NCBI GenBank assembly: GCA_018398765.1
Contig: JAHBMJ010004335.1
Coordinates: forward strand, 7,628-37,103
Origin: Chromera velia
Taxonomy: Eukaryota > Sar > Chromeraceae
DNA: 29,476 nucleotides
Direction of reading: 5' to 3'
Shown: piece by piece, positions 1 to 11,661 of the stretch
Numbering within the stretch: position 1 is the first letter of the stretch
Layout: every line of letters starts with the position of its first letter
The notes under the pieces: model-generated
Told to the model about the DNA's origin: nothing
Databases searched by the model: none
The model's input: the letters and a program-made list of their open reading frames with translations, nothing else
Translations under genes and position numbers: made by a program

Positions 1-345
1 GGGGGGGGGGGGGAAGTGAATCAGGCACGAATGTTTGTCAAGAAAATCGTTTGACTTATAGAAACAGAAAAGTACTTCTCAGTAGTCTATCGGGTTGCAA
101 AGAGAAGGGGAGGGGGAAACAGACGCGATCGAATGTCAAAATGTGTTGTGTTTTGTCCCTTCAAGCATGTTTGGTTTCCCCAAATTCTCCTTCACCGTCT
201 GGAAACATTGAAGCTGAGAGGTAAACGGAAGACGAAGCTCCACTCGCCCAGCCCGTGCTTGATTTTCTTTTCCCACTTGAGAGGCATAGAGCTTTAATTA
301 TGTTGGTTCGTGTGGCTTTCTTTTCTTTTCTTTTTCGCTTTCCAG
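1..345 (+). other. Probable intron (3' part) upstream of the first visible exon
   Basis: The window opens on a run of 13 G, probably the edge of an assembly gap. No convincing coding sequence is visible on the plus strand. The segment ends in a pyrimidine-rich tract followed by CAG at 343-345, a good 3' splice site. Downstream of it the reading frame is open without needing a start codon. I therefore read it as the end of an intron of the gene that follows, with earlier exons outside the window. A minus-strand open frame over 161-517 looks like a shadow. Confidence 0.6.
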
Positions 346-1687
346 GGCCGCTCGCCATTCGGTCGAGTCCTTCGTCCAGTCTGTCCTTCTCGTGATGGAA
401 CGTCATGAGACTGTGCGGTCTGTCCTTCTGCGCGTGTTGGCGAAGTTGGCCGTTGTCGGGAAGAACGGTCTCGGGGCCGCGTGTCTGACGGGTTTGGGGG
501 ACCTCGTTAGGTCCCACACGGGGCTGGAACCTGAGATCAAGGAGGTGACTCGGGGGGTGATTGTGAAGGCTGTTGCAGACAATAACAGCATTAAGAGACT
601 GGATTCAGATAAAGAGGACCGAGCCTCTCATGCTCTTCTGATGAACCTTGCGCATCTGTGCGAGAAGAATCATTTGGGGGATGCGTTACAGCCGATGGTC
701 AAGCAGCTATGTCAGGTGTTCAAGGAGAGTCACTCGAAAGCAGATGCTCTTCTGGCTCTGCTGGCTGCTGCGTTGTTGGATGAGTCGAATGCGATCGTTG
801 CGTGGGGGGAGGGGGTGCACCGTCTCGTGGCGAGACATCTTGATTCAGAGACCTATTTGAGAAGCGAGAAGCTTCAGCATAAGTATGTGGCTCTTCTGCG
901 CATTGCAGAGAGAATGGCGAGGGCGGAGGACCGAGCAGCTCGGCAGCTTGCTGACGATTCAGTCCACGTGAAACTGCTCAACCATCTCCGCGCGTTCCTC
1001 TCCAAAGACACGGGAGGGCTGTCTCTGCAGAAAGCGAAGATGACGGGACCGTGCATCGACTGCATTGCGGCTCTGATCAAGCATGACAAGACGAACGGAG
1101 CCCTGAGAGAGGCCGTGGATGACCGGCACTCTCTTGACTTATTCCTCAAAGGAGCGAAGGATGAGGGGTTGGACCCTGTCGTTTTGTCAGCAAGTCTCCG
1201 TGCGATTTTGGTGGTGTTGGAGAAGAGGAGTGAGAAGGCGCAGGAGGTCGCTGAGGGGCTGAACAAGCTTCGGCAGCTGATGCATTTTCTGGGTCTGACA
1301 AAGTACAAGGTTCTGTGGGAACACGCTGAGAACCACGTGAAGCTGGACGCACGAGACGCGAGGGGCATGGAGGACGAAACGGTCGGATTGCCCAGAGCCT
1401 CCGCAGACAAAGCAGGTGAGAGGGGTGAAGAGATTGGTAGATGAAATGGATGCATGCACACAGATCTGAAAGCATACGAGGGAGTCATTGAGAAGAAGCA
1501 TCATCAAATCCTAGTTTCTGCAATCCCGTGCATTTCTGCCCTATCTGCACCGCTGTCTGCATGCCTCCCCTGGTTGCGCTCTGTTTCCGGTTTTTGCGTT
1601 TTGAGTCCCTCCCGAGGGACAAGAGACTTCGGCTCCCCCCTTTTCCTCTTTTCAGGACCGTCCGTGGGTTCCGATGACAACCAAAAT

Positions 1688-1724
<37 letters not shown>

Positions 1725-2270
1725 ATGTGTCTTTCCTCCCCAACACACGCACACGAATGCAAGCAGGTACCACAAAGGCCCCTGAGCTCGGTCAGCAGAC
1801 GAACCACTACGTCCACTCTGTGTTTTTGGCGATTGTCAACCTGATTGGATGGTTCGCTGCCAACAAGAGTATTCCGATCTGCGCCGCTGTGAATCAGTCC
1901 CTCAACGAGGAGCAGAGAGAGACGGTCCTGTTCAGACTCCTCGCAACACCCTCAGACGAAATCAGGTGGGTCGATTGGTAGGGCTGCTTCTAGTGGGAAA
2001 GGGTTTGCTGAGTTCTTATGTCCCTCCGCTTTTCTTCAGCGCCTTTCCAAGGTGTTTGCGCTTCGGCCGCTCTTGACCTTCATCTGATTGCATGATCTAT
2101 GACTTTTGTCCGTCCAGGGAGTGTTTTGTCTTCAAGTCATTCCCCCCTGTTTTTCTCGAGATGAACGCCAGCTTGGCACGTACACGGCTATGAGCAGGTG
2201 TAAGCGTCTTCACTTCCGGAAAACTGTCCGTCTCTCTCTCTCTCTCTCTCTCTCTCTTCTTGTCTTCGGC

Positions 2271-2325
<55 letters not shown>

Positions 2326-5300
2326 CTTCTCTCTTCTTGTCTTCGGCCTGTCTGTTTGTCTGTCTCTCTCTCTCTCTCTCTCTGTTTCTGCTCCTTGACA
2401 TGCAGGAATGCCATCATGGAGTGCATGGACCGCATCGATACTGCCGAGCTGGAGACGGAGGAGATGGCCCAACTGATCAAACTCCTCGAGGAACAGGTCC
2501 GTCGGTCGGTCGGTTGGTCTGTTGGTCAAAAGGAGGAATTGCGGGGGGTGTCGATACAATGAATCAGTCTGCTTTGCATTTTGTTCACTGACTTCTTTCT
2601 TTCTTTTCGTATTGCGATTCTCATCACAAGCCCCCCCCCCCTGTATCCGTTAGCCTGTCAGGTGAGGATTTTCTGTGTGGCGTCTGTCGCTGGTCAGGTC
2701 CTGCGTGAAACCAGGATGTAGGATTTAGGGGGGGAGGATGTACACTTTAGGCGGGCTAACTGGCCTTCTTCTCTCCTCAGGGTCTGTCTGTTTGCCACCC
2801 TTCTTTGTGTCTGCTGTTCAGGTGAACATCGGTGCTGGTGAGACAGAGAAGGTCCTCTCGAAGGTGATTTCTTTGTTGACCAAACTCGCTATGGACAACG
2901 AGACAGAAGCGGGTCGGTCAGTGCATGGTCAGGGGAAAGCGTGTTTTTTCCTCCAGTGCACATGCGTGTGTTTCGATTTTCCACCCTGTTTTCAGCTTTG
3001 TTTGCACGATATCGGCTTGGGATTCTTTTGTCTGAGTCTCCATCCGCTCTTGTCTGTAAAACTGCATAGCTCATCTTCTGGGTGTCACTTATATGCTCTG
3101 TGCATGCATCTGTGGTTCGAATCTTTGCTCCAAGAGAAGCATGGACAGGCAAGTTCATTCTTGTTCCGACATCACTGTTCCTATTGTTCTATTCCCTCCC
3201 TCTTCAGGTCGTGTGTTCCGGAACGATCATGGCGAGGCGGCGGTGGAGGAGGTTGCAGACGTTCTGTACAGGAACGCTCTTCGAAGAACAAACGATGATC
3301 AGGAAGAAGAAAACCAAAAGACAGAACTCTCGTTTGCCTGCGTGTGGTTCCTCAGACAGTCCTCGCTCCGGACGGACTTCCGCAAGTTTCTTCGGTCGGT
3401 CTGCTGTTCGGTCCATTATTCCTCCTTTTCTTTGTAGAGCAGATGGGGCAGACAGGCAGGCATCCGTCCGGTCTCCATCACAAAAACCGCGAAGTGTTTC
3501 TCCTCTGTTTTACTTACCATTTTTTTTTTTCACGCGACGAGACGTACTCGTGTCTTTCCAGCTGGTCAGCGAGCGTAAATGGACTAGAGAGACAGACACG
3601 CAAGCGCACAGAGCACCCCCTTTCCTCTCTTCTTCCTTCTCTGTTCCGTGACACCCAAGTGAACGGGCTGACGGCCCGTCACATCGAAAGCACAGCATGC
3701 AGTCTTTTCTATCTACTATGCCCTCTCTGGCCTTCTGTTCTTCCTCTATGATCGATCGATCGATCGATCGCACAGGTCGAAGAGGCTCTCTGAGCAGTTC
3801 CGCGTCGTCCTGAAGAAGGAAGAGCAGCTGCACTCCCCCACGAACCCGGACGTTCTCCTGGAGCTCACCTGGCTGGGTAGAGACGCGGACGTGCTCACAC
3901 AGGCCCTCACGGCAGCAGACAGACTCCACCCGAGGAAGAAGCAAGCCTTCAGACTTGTCGCCAGATTGGGAGACATCCTCATGGGAAGGTCAGCGGCTCC
4001 TCGTGGCACCTGTGTCATGGCACCTGAGTGTGTGAGACCTCTCATGTGTTCATTCTTTCTTTGTTGCTTCTCTCTCTCGTCATTGGCTGCCTGCAAGACT
4101 GGTGTTTCGATGGTCAAAAAATGGGTGCGTGGATCGGTAGAGCAGATGCCATCAATGGTGTGTGTAGCTGGAGCTCATGAGGTTGTGTCACGTCATTTGA
4201 TATGTGCAGATCTGACGCTTGGGACACTTGGAAGACTGCAGAGGGAGAGGGGAGGGGAAAGACGAGGGAGGACCCGATCCTTCTGGAGGAGATCTGCGCT
4301 CGTGAGGACCAGATGTGGAACCTCAGGGGGATGAAAAGAGAGTCTGACTATTTGGACGTGCAGGAGGAGAGGGAGAGGGTGATTGCACAGGAACAGTTTG
4401 TAGCACTCTCAGGTCAGCCTGTGGTCCTTCGAGTCACGTCAAGGAGGAGAAAGGAGGGGATACAGAGGCACTTCCCTGCTTTTCAGGGGCAAATTTGGCT
4501 TTTGTTTCTTCGCGCGTCTGCGTGTTGGCATAAAAAGAAGCCTTGCAGGACTTTCATTTGCAGGGTGCGTCGTTGAATTCTCAGGTGAATCGAACTCCCT
4601 CTCGGCCCTCTTCTGTTTACCTCTGCCCTGCCCTGCCGTGTTGGACGTCTGCCTGCCTGCAGGCATAGAGAGACTTGCCCAAGTGATGAACGCGCCGAAC
4701 TTGAGGAGTCAGCACGACGGTCTGGACGAGAAGGGAGGCCTGATGCGACCCTCCGCAGAGGACCGGGAGAGAGTGAGGGAGGACAGCGACACCTTCACGG
4801 GGCGTCTGAAGACCTTCATGGAGAAGGCGGACAAGGAGACGAAGGAGAAGTACACAAAGGAGAAGGAGAAGACCGAGCACGACAAAGTCACAGGGAGAGT
4901 AGAGGAAGACCCATTCGAGAACGTTTCGGGTCGGTCAGTGGTCTTGAGTGCGCATTGATGTTCACGTGTCTTGGCCAAAAAAAAGGCAAAACCAGGGAGG
5001 GGAGGATAGACAGCGACACAAATCAAAAAAGGGGGAAGAAGAGAAGAAATTATGTTTCTTCAACGATCACTTCTTTCTGTGTCGGCTTGAGTGTAGACAT
5101 TCTTCCTCTTGCAAACATTCATTCAACAGAGAGAAAAGAATGTGTTGCAATAAGTGAGAAGGAGGATCCTCATGGGTGTCTTTCTGTTCTTCTTGTAGTG
5201 AAGGAAGGAGAAATGGGGGCTGTACGTGTCTCTTATCTTTTTCGCTTTCCACCTGTCAGTCCCCCCTGTTCTGTGAGGACATCCGTCCGTTGCTGTCCTC

Positions 5301-8300
5301 CTCAACAGAGAGAGACGAAACAGGACAGAAAAAGAAAATATCGTCCCTGCCTGTCTCTCTGTTCCTGTTCCTTCTCCCTCCTGTCTGCAGGGAGAGACCT
5401 TTTGATGCGCACCTTGATGGCCCCCTCTAGTGACCACCCCGGGGGGTCGAGTGACTCTGGGGGCTCTTTGTTCGGCCGTCCGACTGCGGACTTCCTCGAC
5501 ACGCCCTTCAAGGCGCCCCTCTCAGACGGGACCCTGGACGCTGCATACATCGTCTCTGCATATCTCAGGTGTGTGGAGGGGATCTGGATGGAATTGATCA
5601 CTCTTCTCTTGTGGGACGGTCCGGTTATGTCATTTGCTTTCCTTCCTTCTTGTCTTGTCCTGGCACTGCGCTCCTTTGTCAAAGTCCGCTCGTCTGGTTC
5701 GTCTCTGTTGCTTCTTTCGGAATTTGAAGAGCTAAATCCTGTTGCAAGGGAGCAAGTAATGTGTCCTTCGAGACAGACCTGAAAGGCAGAGTGGGTCTGT
5801 CAGTGTCGTTCTCTGTGTACTTGTACTGATCGGGAAGGAAGGACGCATGTGGGCGTGCAGGTGTCTCTACTGTTCCGTGGAACTTTCCGTGTCAGAGGAA
5901 ATCAGACAGAAGGCCTCTGAACACGTGACTAGGTCAGCTTGAAAGAATGTCACAATGCACAGAAGGGTGCAACAAATTCCGGTCAATTGCGGATTTCGTG
6001 TCAGTGGCCGCTTTTTCTGGCTTTTCCCTTCTGTGTATGCAGAAGATCATGTTTTGCTTTCTTAGTTCTCATGCTTCTGTGCCTTTTACGTTGCTTTGCA
6101 GCCCATTTTCTTACACTCAGCATTTCTGTCCCCACTCTCTTTTCTTTTTCTTTCTTACTTACTTTGTTTGTTTGTTTGTTTCGCTTTCGTGCTCTTTGTC
6201 GCTCTTCCCTTCCTCACAGGCCCCACGTGATAAGGAGACTGCGAGACCTCGTCCGCCTCTGCCCCTTCGCACAGTGCAACGTCGGAGCCAAATTCCTCAG
6301 GCTAATGACTGCAGCCATCACGCTGGGACCCAAAGACACGGTGGGTGAGTGAGTGCGTGTGTGTGCGTGAGAGCTCTCTCTTTTCCCTTCCCTGCATGGA
6401 TCCACTCTCTGCTCTCAGCTGAAGAGGCATGCAAGATCATGCGGGCAGAGGAGAGGGGCAGTTGAGAGCGGACGTCTCTGTGCGTATGCGTGTGTGTGTC
6501 GATTTCTGGGCGGGTACGTTCTTCAGAATAAGTACAGCAGCGCTGTCTCTTCTTTCCTCTTCTCACGGCAAGGCTTTATGTCTCTCGCTCCTTTTGTCCA
6601 GAGACGCCTCTTTCTTTCCCTATCGTTCTTGTTGTTTCTGGTTGCAAGCATGTGCATGCAGGCCGCCTCGATTGACCATATCCGGATCTACGATATGATC
6701 TGCGAGTGAGTGAGTCATTCGTTCGCATGAAATGCATGGATGGATGCGGCATCGGGGACAGGAAGAGAAGGCCTGAAGGACGGGGGGGCACAGAGATGTT
6801 GGCAAAGCATTTTCTTTCTCAATGATTCCTTCTCTCGGGCGATTTCTCCTCGCCTCTTGTATCCTTTGCACGCATGGCTCTTCTTGGTGGACTGTTCTCT
6901 TATGAGACCCGTTTTATTTCCTGAAACGTCCTCTGTGCGGTCAGTTCGGGTTCTTGTGACTTGTTGAAGGGGCTGGTTTTGTTTGTGTATTTTTATGCGT
7001 AGCTTGAATACACGCTCTTTCTTTGCCCTGCTGCGTTCCATCAGATTAGTCCAAGAGGTCGTGCACCCTTTGCGGATCCTTCTCTCAAGGGGACAGGCGG
7101 AACTCCTCAGCGGCAGACAATTGGTGGGTGCGTGGGTGGGTGTGCATATAGACATTTGAACCGAAAAGGGGCTGCTTTCTGAACATTAGTTCCCCTCCCA
7201 GTCTCTTCCTTTTCTTTGACAAGCTATGGAAGTCTGTCGACATCCATTCCTCTGATCCCCTTGTTACCTTCTCTTTCTCTCCTACTCTCGTTGCAGACGT
7301 TGTGCGCAGAGCTGGCGTCCTTCTTCGCAATCGTTGCGCAACAGACAGGTTACGTCTGCTTCTCCCAATTCCCAGAGGTCAGTCAGCCTTGAGGATCGAT
7401 CAGCCTGAATGGATAGCCGTCGCCTGGGTTGTCTCTGTGTGTGTCCTTGCCGTTGGGTTTTGCTTCTGCAACAATTGGCGGGTGAAGCAGATCGCACTTC
7501 CTCGCGCTTAACCCTTCGTCTTTCTTGCTATTTTTGCCTGTCCCTTTGGTGCATACGTGCACACAAAAAGCGGCTCTATTTCAAGTCATGCTTCAGCCAT
7601 TTGCTGTTTCCTCTACCATCCCTTCCCTTGTACATTCCGTCCGGTCAAAAGAGCTCATGGAGGGCACCGCTGTTCGCAATGGAAGGAAATTTGCCCGACG
7701 GAGAAATAATGAGTGTATACCATTCCTACTTGCTTTTGTCTCACAGGTCCAGAAGCTCTGCATTGAGAGAGCCATGCCCCGGCTGATGCCCGAGAGTGCT
7801 GTGAAGGTCCTGGTGGCAATGATCATCTATGAGCTGCAGCTGGATGCAGGATCATCTCAGTCAGTCTCTCTCTCTGTCTCTCTCCCTCGCTCTCTGCGAG
7901 TGTCTGTGTGTTTTTCCGTTTGTGTTCTTCTTTCCTCCACGCGCGCGTCCCAGTGTAGGGTGTGATGTTGTTCTGTACAGTAACGTCCCAATGAAGTCTC
8001 TTTCCGTATATTTTGTCGCGGTGGGACGTTTCAATTCGGACTGTCAAAGCATATCCATCACGGGGAACAAATGGAAGAAGTTTCTGCTCTTTCAATGGAT
8101 GACTGGATGACTTGAGTGCCGTGTCCCCTTTTTTCACTCCCTGCTGCCCGTCACTCTCTCTGTTGATTGCGCAGTGGCACCGTCATCGCCCATCTCCTCG
8201 AGCACTCGGCACAGCGTCAGGGTATCAGAGAGCAGGCCATGAAGGCAGTGGCGGCTCTGGTCCAGAGATGTCCTTCGAAGAAATACGAAGTCCTCGAGTC

Positions 8301-9636
8301 CTTCTGCAAGGTCAGTCAGTCTGTCAGTCTGTCTGTGTCTGTTTGCCTTTTAATCTGTCTGTCTGAGAAAAAAACATATGGCCTGTCTGTTAGTCTTTCT
8401 GACGGGCGGCGAGGAAGACAGCAAGAAAAGATACCCTTAAGAGCAGATCTGTCGTGAGAGGAAACAACAAAGGACGAAAAGAAGCAAAGCAAAGAACGGC
8501 CTCTTGCTCCCACTCGATGGAATGCGCAGTGGCCGCAACGCAATCGTCTCAGCACTACCGTTTTGGCAAACAAACGCTAAAAGAGGCAGCAGAAGACGCC
8601 GAAAAAACAGGCAGCTAGCAAAAAGCAATCCCTTTTTCGTTCTCTTCTCTTTTGAGCAGAATATGCTTACTTTTCTTAAGCCCGACACTCTGCCTTCTTT
8701 TCTTCATTTTTCTTGTTACTGACACAACTATCTGCAGGCAAAGGTGCTCAACAAAACCTTCCTCCGCATCTCCTTCCTTCAAGACTTCCTTCACGCAATC
8801 CTCTGGAAACACTACACTGAATCTCTGGTCTGTCGATTCTCTAACCTCGTGTTCTGTCTACAGACTTGCCAAATTTACCCCGCAAACGACTGTCGCTCCC
8901 GTTGAACCCTATTGTATGTTTTTTCTCTCTCTTTTTGATATTTCGCCCTTGTTTATTTCTTCTCTCTCTCTCTCTCTCTGTCTGTCTGCGACTTTGGCCA
9001 AACCATGTCAGTCAATATTGTGACCCGATTGAATCTGTCTGCCTGTTTTTTGTCTGGTCCGTCTCCGTTTCTCTCATGCTCTCTCACACCTGACTCTCGG
9101 TCTCCCGTTTTCCTTTCCCTGTCCCTTCCTTTGGTTCTCTTCCTTCTCCCCCTCAGCAAATGCTGCTGACAAACCTAGAGGACGCCTCCTCAGGCTCCGT
9201 CTTAGTCGGTCTCCCCATCCATGGGGGCTCCAAGGGACAGCACAGAGAGGTCCACAGACCCAAAACCCTCCCTGTCAGAGTGCTGGGGGCGTATAGGGTG
9301 AAGCTGTACATCTGGAAGAAGAAGATGTGGGAGAACAGAGTCCTCGTCCTCGCACACCACCGGCTCGTCTGGGTGATCCAACCGAGGGGAACGTCAGTCA
9401 GTCTGTCTGTCTGTCTGCATGTGAGAGGGGGGGCAGGGAGAGGGGGAGGGACTTGACCTGTGAAGAAAGTGAGGAAGGGAGGGGTGCAGTAGGGTTCTAT
9501 CCCGATTCACCTTCATTTGTCCCCGGAAGCACTGACAAAGAAGACAACGCTGCCTGCCAGAGAGTGTGCTTTTGTTCGATCTAGGACAGACGCACAAGAA
9601 AGTCTTACACGAGTTGCAATCTTGCTTCTGCTTTCC

Positions 9637-9678
<42 letters not shown>

Positions 9679-11627
9679 GTGCAGGCATTGCAGCGTGTGC
9701 CCCGAGGACAGATTCTGTCCCACGCCGCCAACAGTCGAAGGGGTGAGTGCCTCGATTTGCTCGGCTCTTCTTCTTTTCCCCGTGCTGTCTTGCCCGTTCG
9801 TCTGTGATTCTATGACGGAATGAATCTTCCTTCCTTCCTTCCTTCCTTCCTTCCTTCTTGGGTCGCCTGTTGTGTAGGCCTGCATGCCTAATCAGTTCTT
9901 TTTTTTGCTCGAAAGAGGAAAGGATGTGGACTCTCTCTGTTTTTATGTCCGCTTGGCCGTCAGACAGTCTCCTGAGCGAAGGGGGGGGGAGAAAACAAAC
10001 ACATGGTTTGTCCGTCTTTGTCTATCTGCAGAAAGGGAGGGAGTACGAAACGATGACCCGTCTCGTCAGGGGATTCGGCCCTCAAATGCTCGCAGTGGGG
10101 TGGATCAAGGCAAGTTGTATTTGTTTGGTTGTTTAGCTTCATTTCTGTATCGGATTGCTGAAATAAGTTGAAGATCGAATGTGTAAATTTAAGTGAACAG
10201 ATTTTCAATTCAAGTCGATAAGGCGACTTTTCGTCTGCTTCAGTCTGTCGCATTTTCCGACTTTTTTTGATCCAATTTTTGCGTACTTGTGACACGGCCT
10301 CGAACGACGGGTTTGAAATGGTACCTTTCCACGTTGTTCCTCTCTGTCTTCTAAATTTCGACTGTGTCTGGCCTCATTTCTTTCTTATTGCAGGAGGATG
10401 AGAAGGGAGGAGGGACAGGAAACGAGAAGGAAGAGGTTGACATCATCGTGTGTGAACACCTGGGAGACAGGGAAGCACTCCTCAGGGCTCTCCAGGTCCG
10501 TCTAGTCGTTCGTTCGTCTGTTTGCCTTTCGTTTCAGTTCGTTTGATTTCGTGAACTGACAACCACCCCGCTGCTCCTGTTGAGTCAAGCACTATTTTGT
10601 TTGTGATCTTTAGAAAGTGCTTTGACCATGCATGTCGGGACCAACAGATCCCCCGTCTCGTCTCGTCTCCTTCCTCTTTTTTCCTCTTGTGTCCTGTCCC
10701 ATGTGCTCCGTGACCAATGCCTCCTCCCTGCATGCCCCTGTCTCCTCTTGACTGAATTCGTCTGAACAGGTCAAGTCAGGCAGCGACGTGGAGCACAGAG
10801 TCCCTCTGTACAACGACGGGGAGTTGTTGGAGATCGTCAGGCAGAAGGTCGACGGGGAGCCTGTGTGTGCGACCTGCGCTGTTGAAACGGTAGGTCGGTC
10901 GGTTGGGGAACGCATGGGAAGATCTCAGAAACACGTGGCAGTTAGACTGGAAGGTGGAGCGAGACGGAACTCACACGCTCTTTAGAGAAAGACTTGCGAG
11001 AAGGCTAGATGGCGGCTGGAGTTTGCCAGCGGGAAGAGCACAGGGGAATTCCGTGCGGCTATCAGTACGATGTGTCAGGGCAGCGGAGGAGAATCCCTGC
11101 TGTGAGCGTTATGTCGTTTTCTCGCTTTTTGCTCCTTTTGGCCCCTTTCTCCGTTCGTTTTGCATGACTGTCTCTCCAATCCGTCCTCTTGATTTCTCCC
11201 TCCCTGCAGGGCTCCAAGTCCCCCTACATGACGCTGTTCGTTCTGACCTTTGAAAGTGGGTCTCTGCTTGGGGGGTGGTGTCTCGTCTTCGTTGCCGCGT
11301 CGTTTATCTGTTTTTCATGTTTCAATTTGCGTGGCTTTTGCCTTCGCATTTCTGTGTTCACGGTAAAATCTGCCCTTGAAATAGGAATCGCTCTCTTTCG
11401 TGCTTGCATCTCACACTCTCTGCCGCTTTCCGAGCTCAAATTGTTACTTGAACCTTGCACAAGTGCATACTTTTTTCGTAAGCCCACATCTGATGAATGT
11501 CATGTTCCTAGTTGGGTCTGGCCCACTGTTGACTTCCTTCTCAGTAGGGTCGGGATGTCAACTTGGTTTCTCTTCTTCAACAGCCTGTTTGCCTCTCTGT
11601 TTAATACCCGAATGCCCAAGTGAATGG

Positions 11628-11661
<34 letters not shown>

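Larger units (their letters stand above)
346..4412 (+). other. Exons 1-7: helical ARM/HEAT-like solenoid portion
   Basis: Exon 1 alone encodes about 356 residues of alternating amphipathic helices, for example SVLLRVLAKLAVV near 415 and ADALLALLAAALLDE near 740, separated by short charged loops. Exons 2 to 6 continue in the same style (VHSVFLAIVNLIGWFAANK, then Leu- and Glu-rich helices). Exon 7 ends in an acidic and basic helix rich in Glu and Arg. The pattern fits a superhelical ARM or HEAT scaffold. A vague likeness to the N-terminal part of GCN1-type HEAT proteins was noted in exon 1, but it does not continue downstream. Confidence 0.55.
9157..10495 (+). other. Exons 17-20 plus 10394-10495: putative first PH-like module
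   Basis: After helical exons, composition changes to alternating hydrophobic strands: LPVRVLGAYRVKLYIW, then WENRVLVLAHHRLVWVI, then RVPRGQILSH, then MLAVGWIK, an acidic Gly-rich loop, VDIIVCEHL, and a final helix DREALLRALQ. A basic strand pair followed by NRVLVLxxxRLVW, and a last strand followed by an amphipathic helix, is the layout of PH-fold domains, including the lipid-binding tail of class I myosins. The fold is inferred from pattern alone. It spans five exons (9157-9396, 9685-9742, 10036-10109, 10394-10495, and possibly the start of 10770-10889). Confidence 0.4.

Noticed and set aside
392-400. Start of translation at GTG 392 or ATG 395
   Set aside because: The frame is open back to the splice acceptor at 345 and upstream residues look like the same helical protein, so the start is probably further upstream.
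161-1507. Minus-strand open frames over the first exon (161-517, 403-591, 874-1488, 1146-1475, 1187-1507)
   Set aside because: They mirror a well-supported plus-strand exon, have no splice support of their own and show no protein-like pattern.
346-2496. Identification of the large gene as GCN1
   Set aside because: Part of exon 1 recalls GCN1-type HEAT sequence, but the later exons do not follow GCN1 and the beta-rich C-terminus does not belong to that family.
9685-9742. Alternative reading of this exon as a Cys-rich peptide (SVCPEDRFCPTPP)
   Set aside because: It follows if the previous exon ends at 9392. The donor at 9397 gives phase 0 and a strand that fits the PH-like pattern and the next exon.
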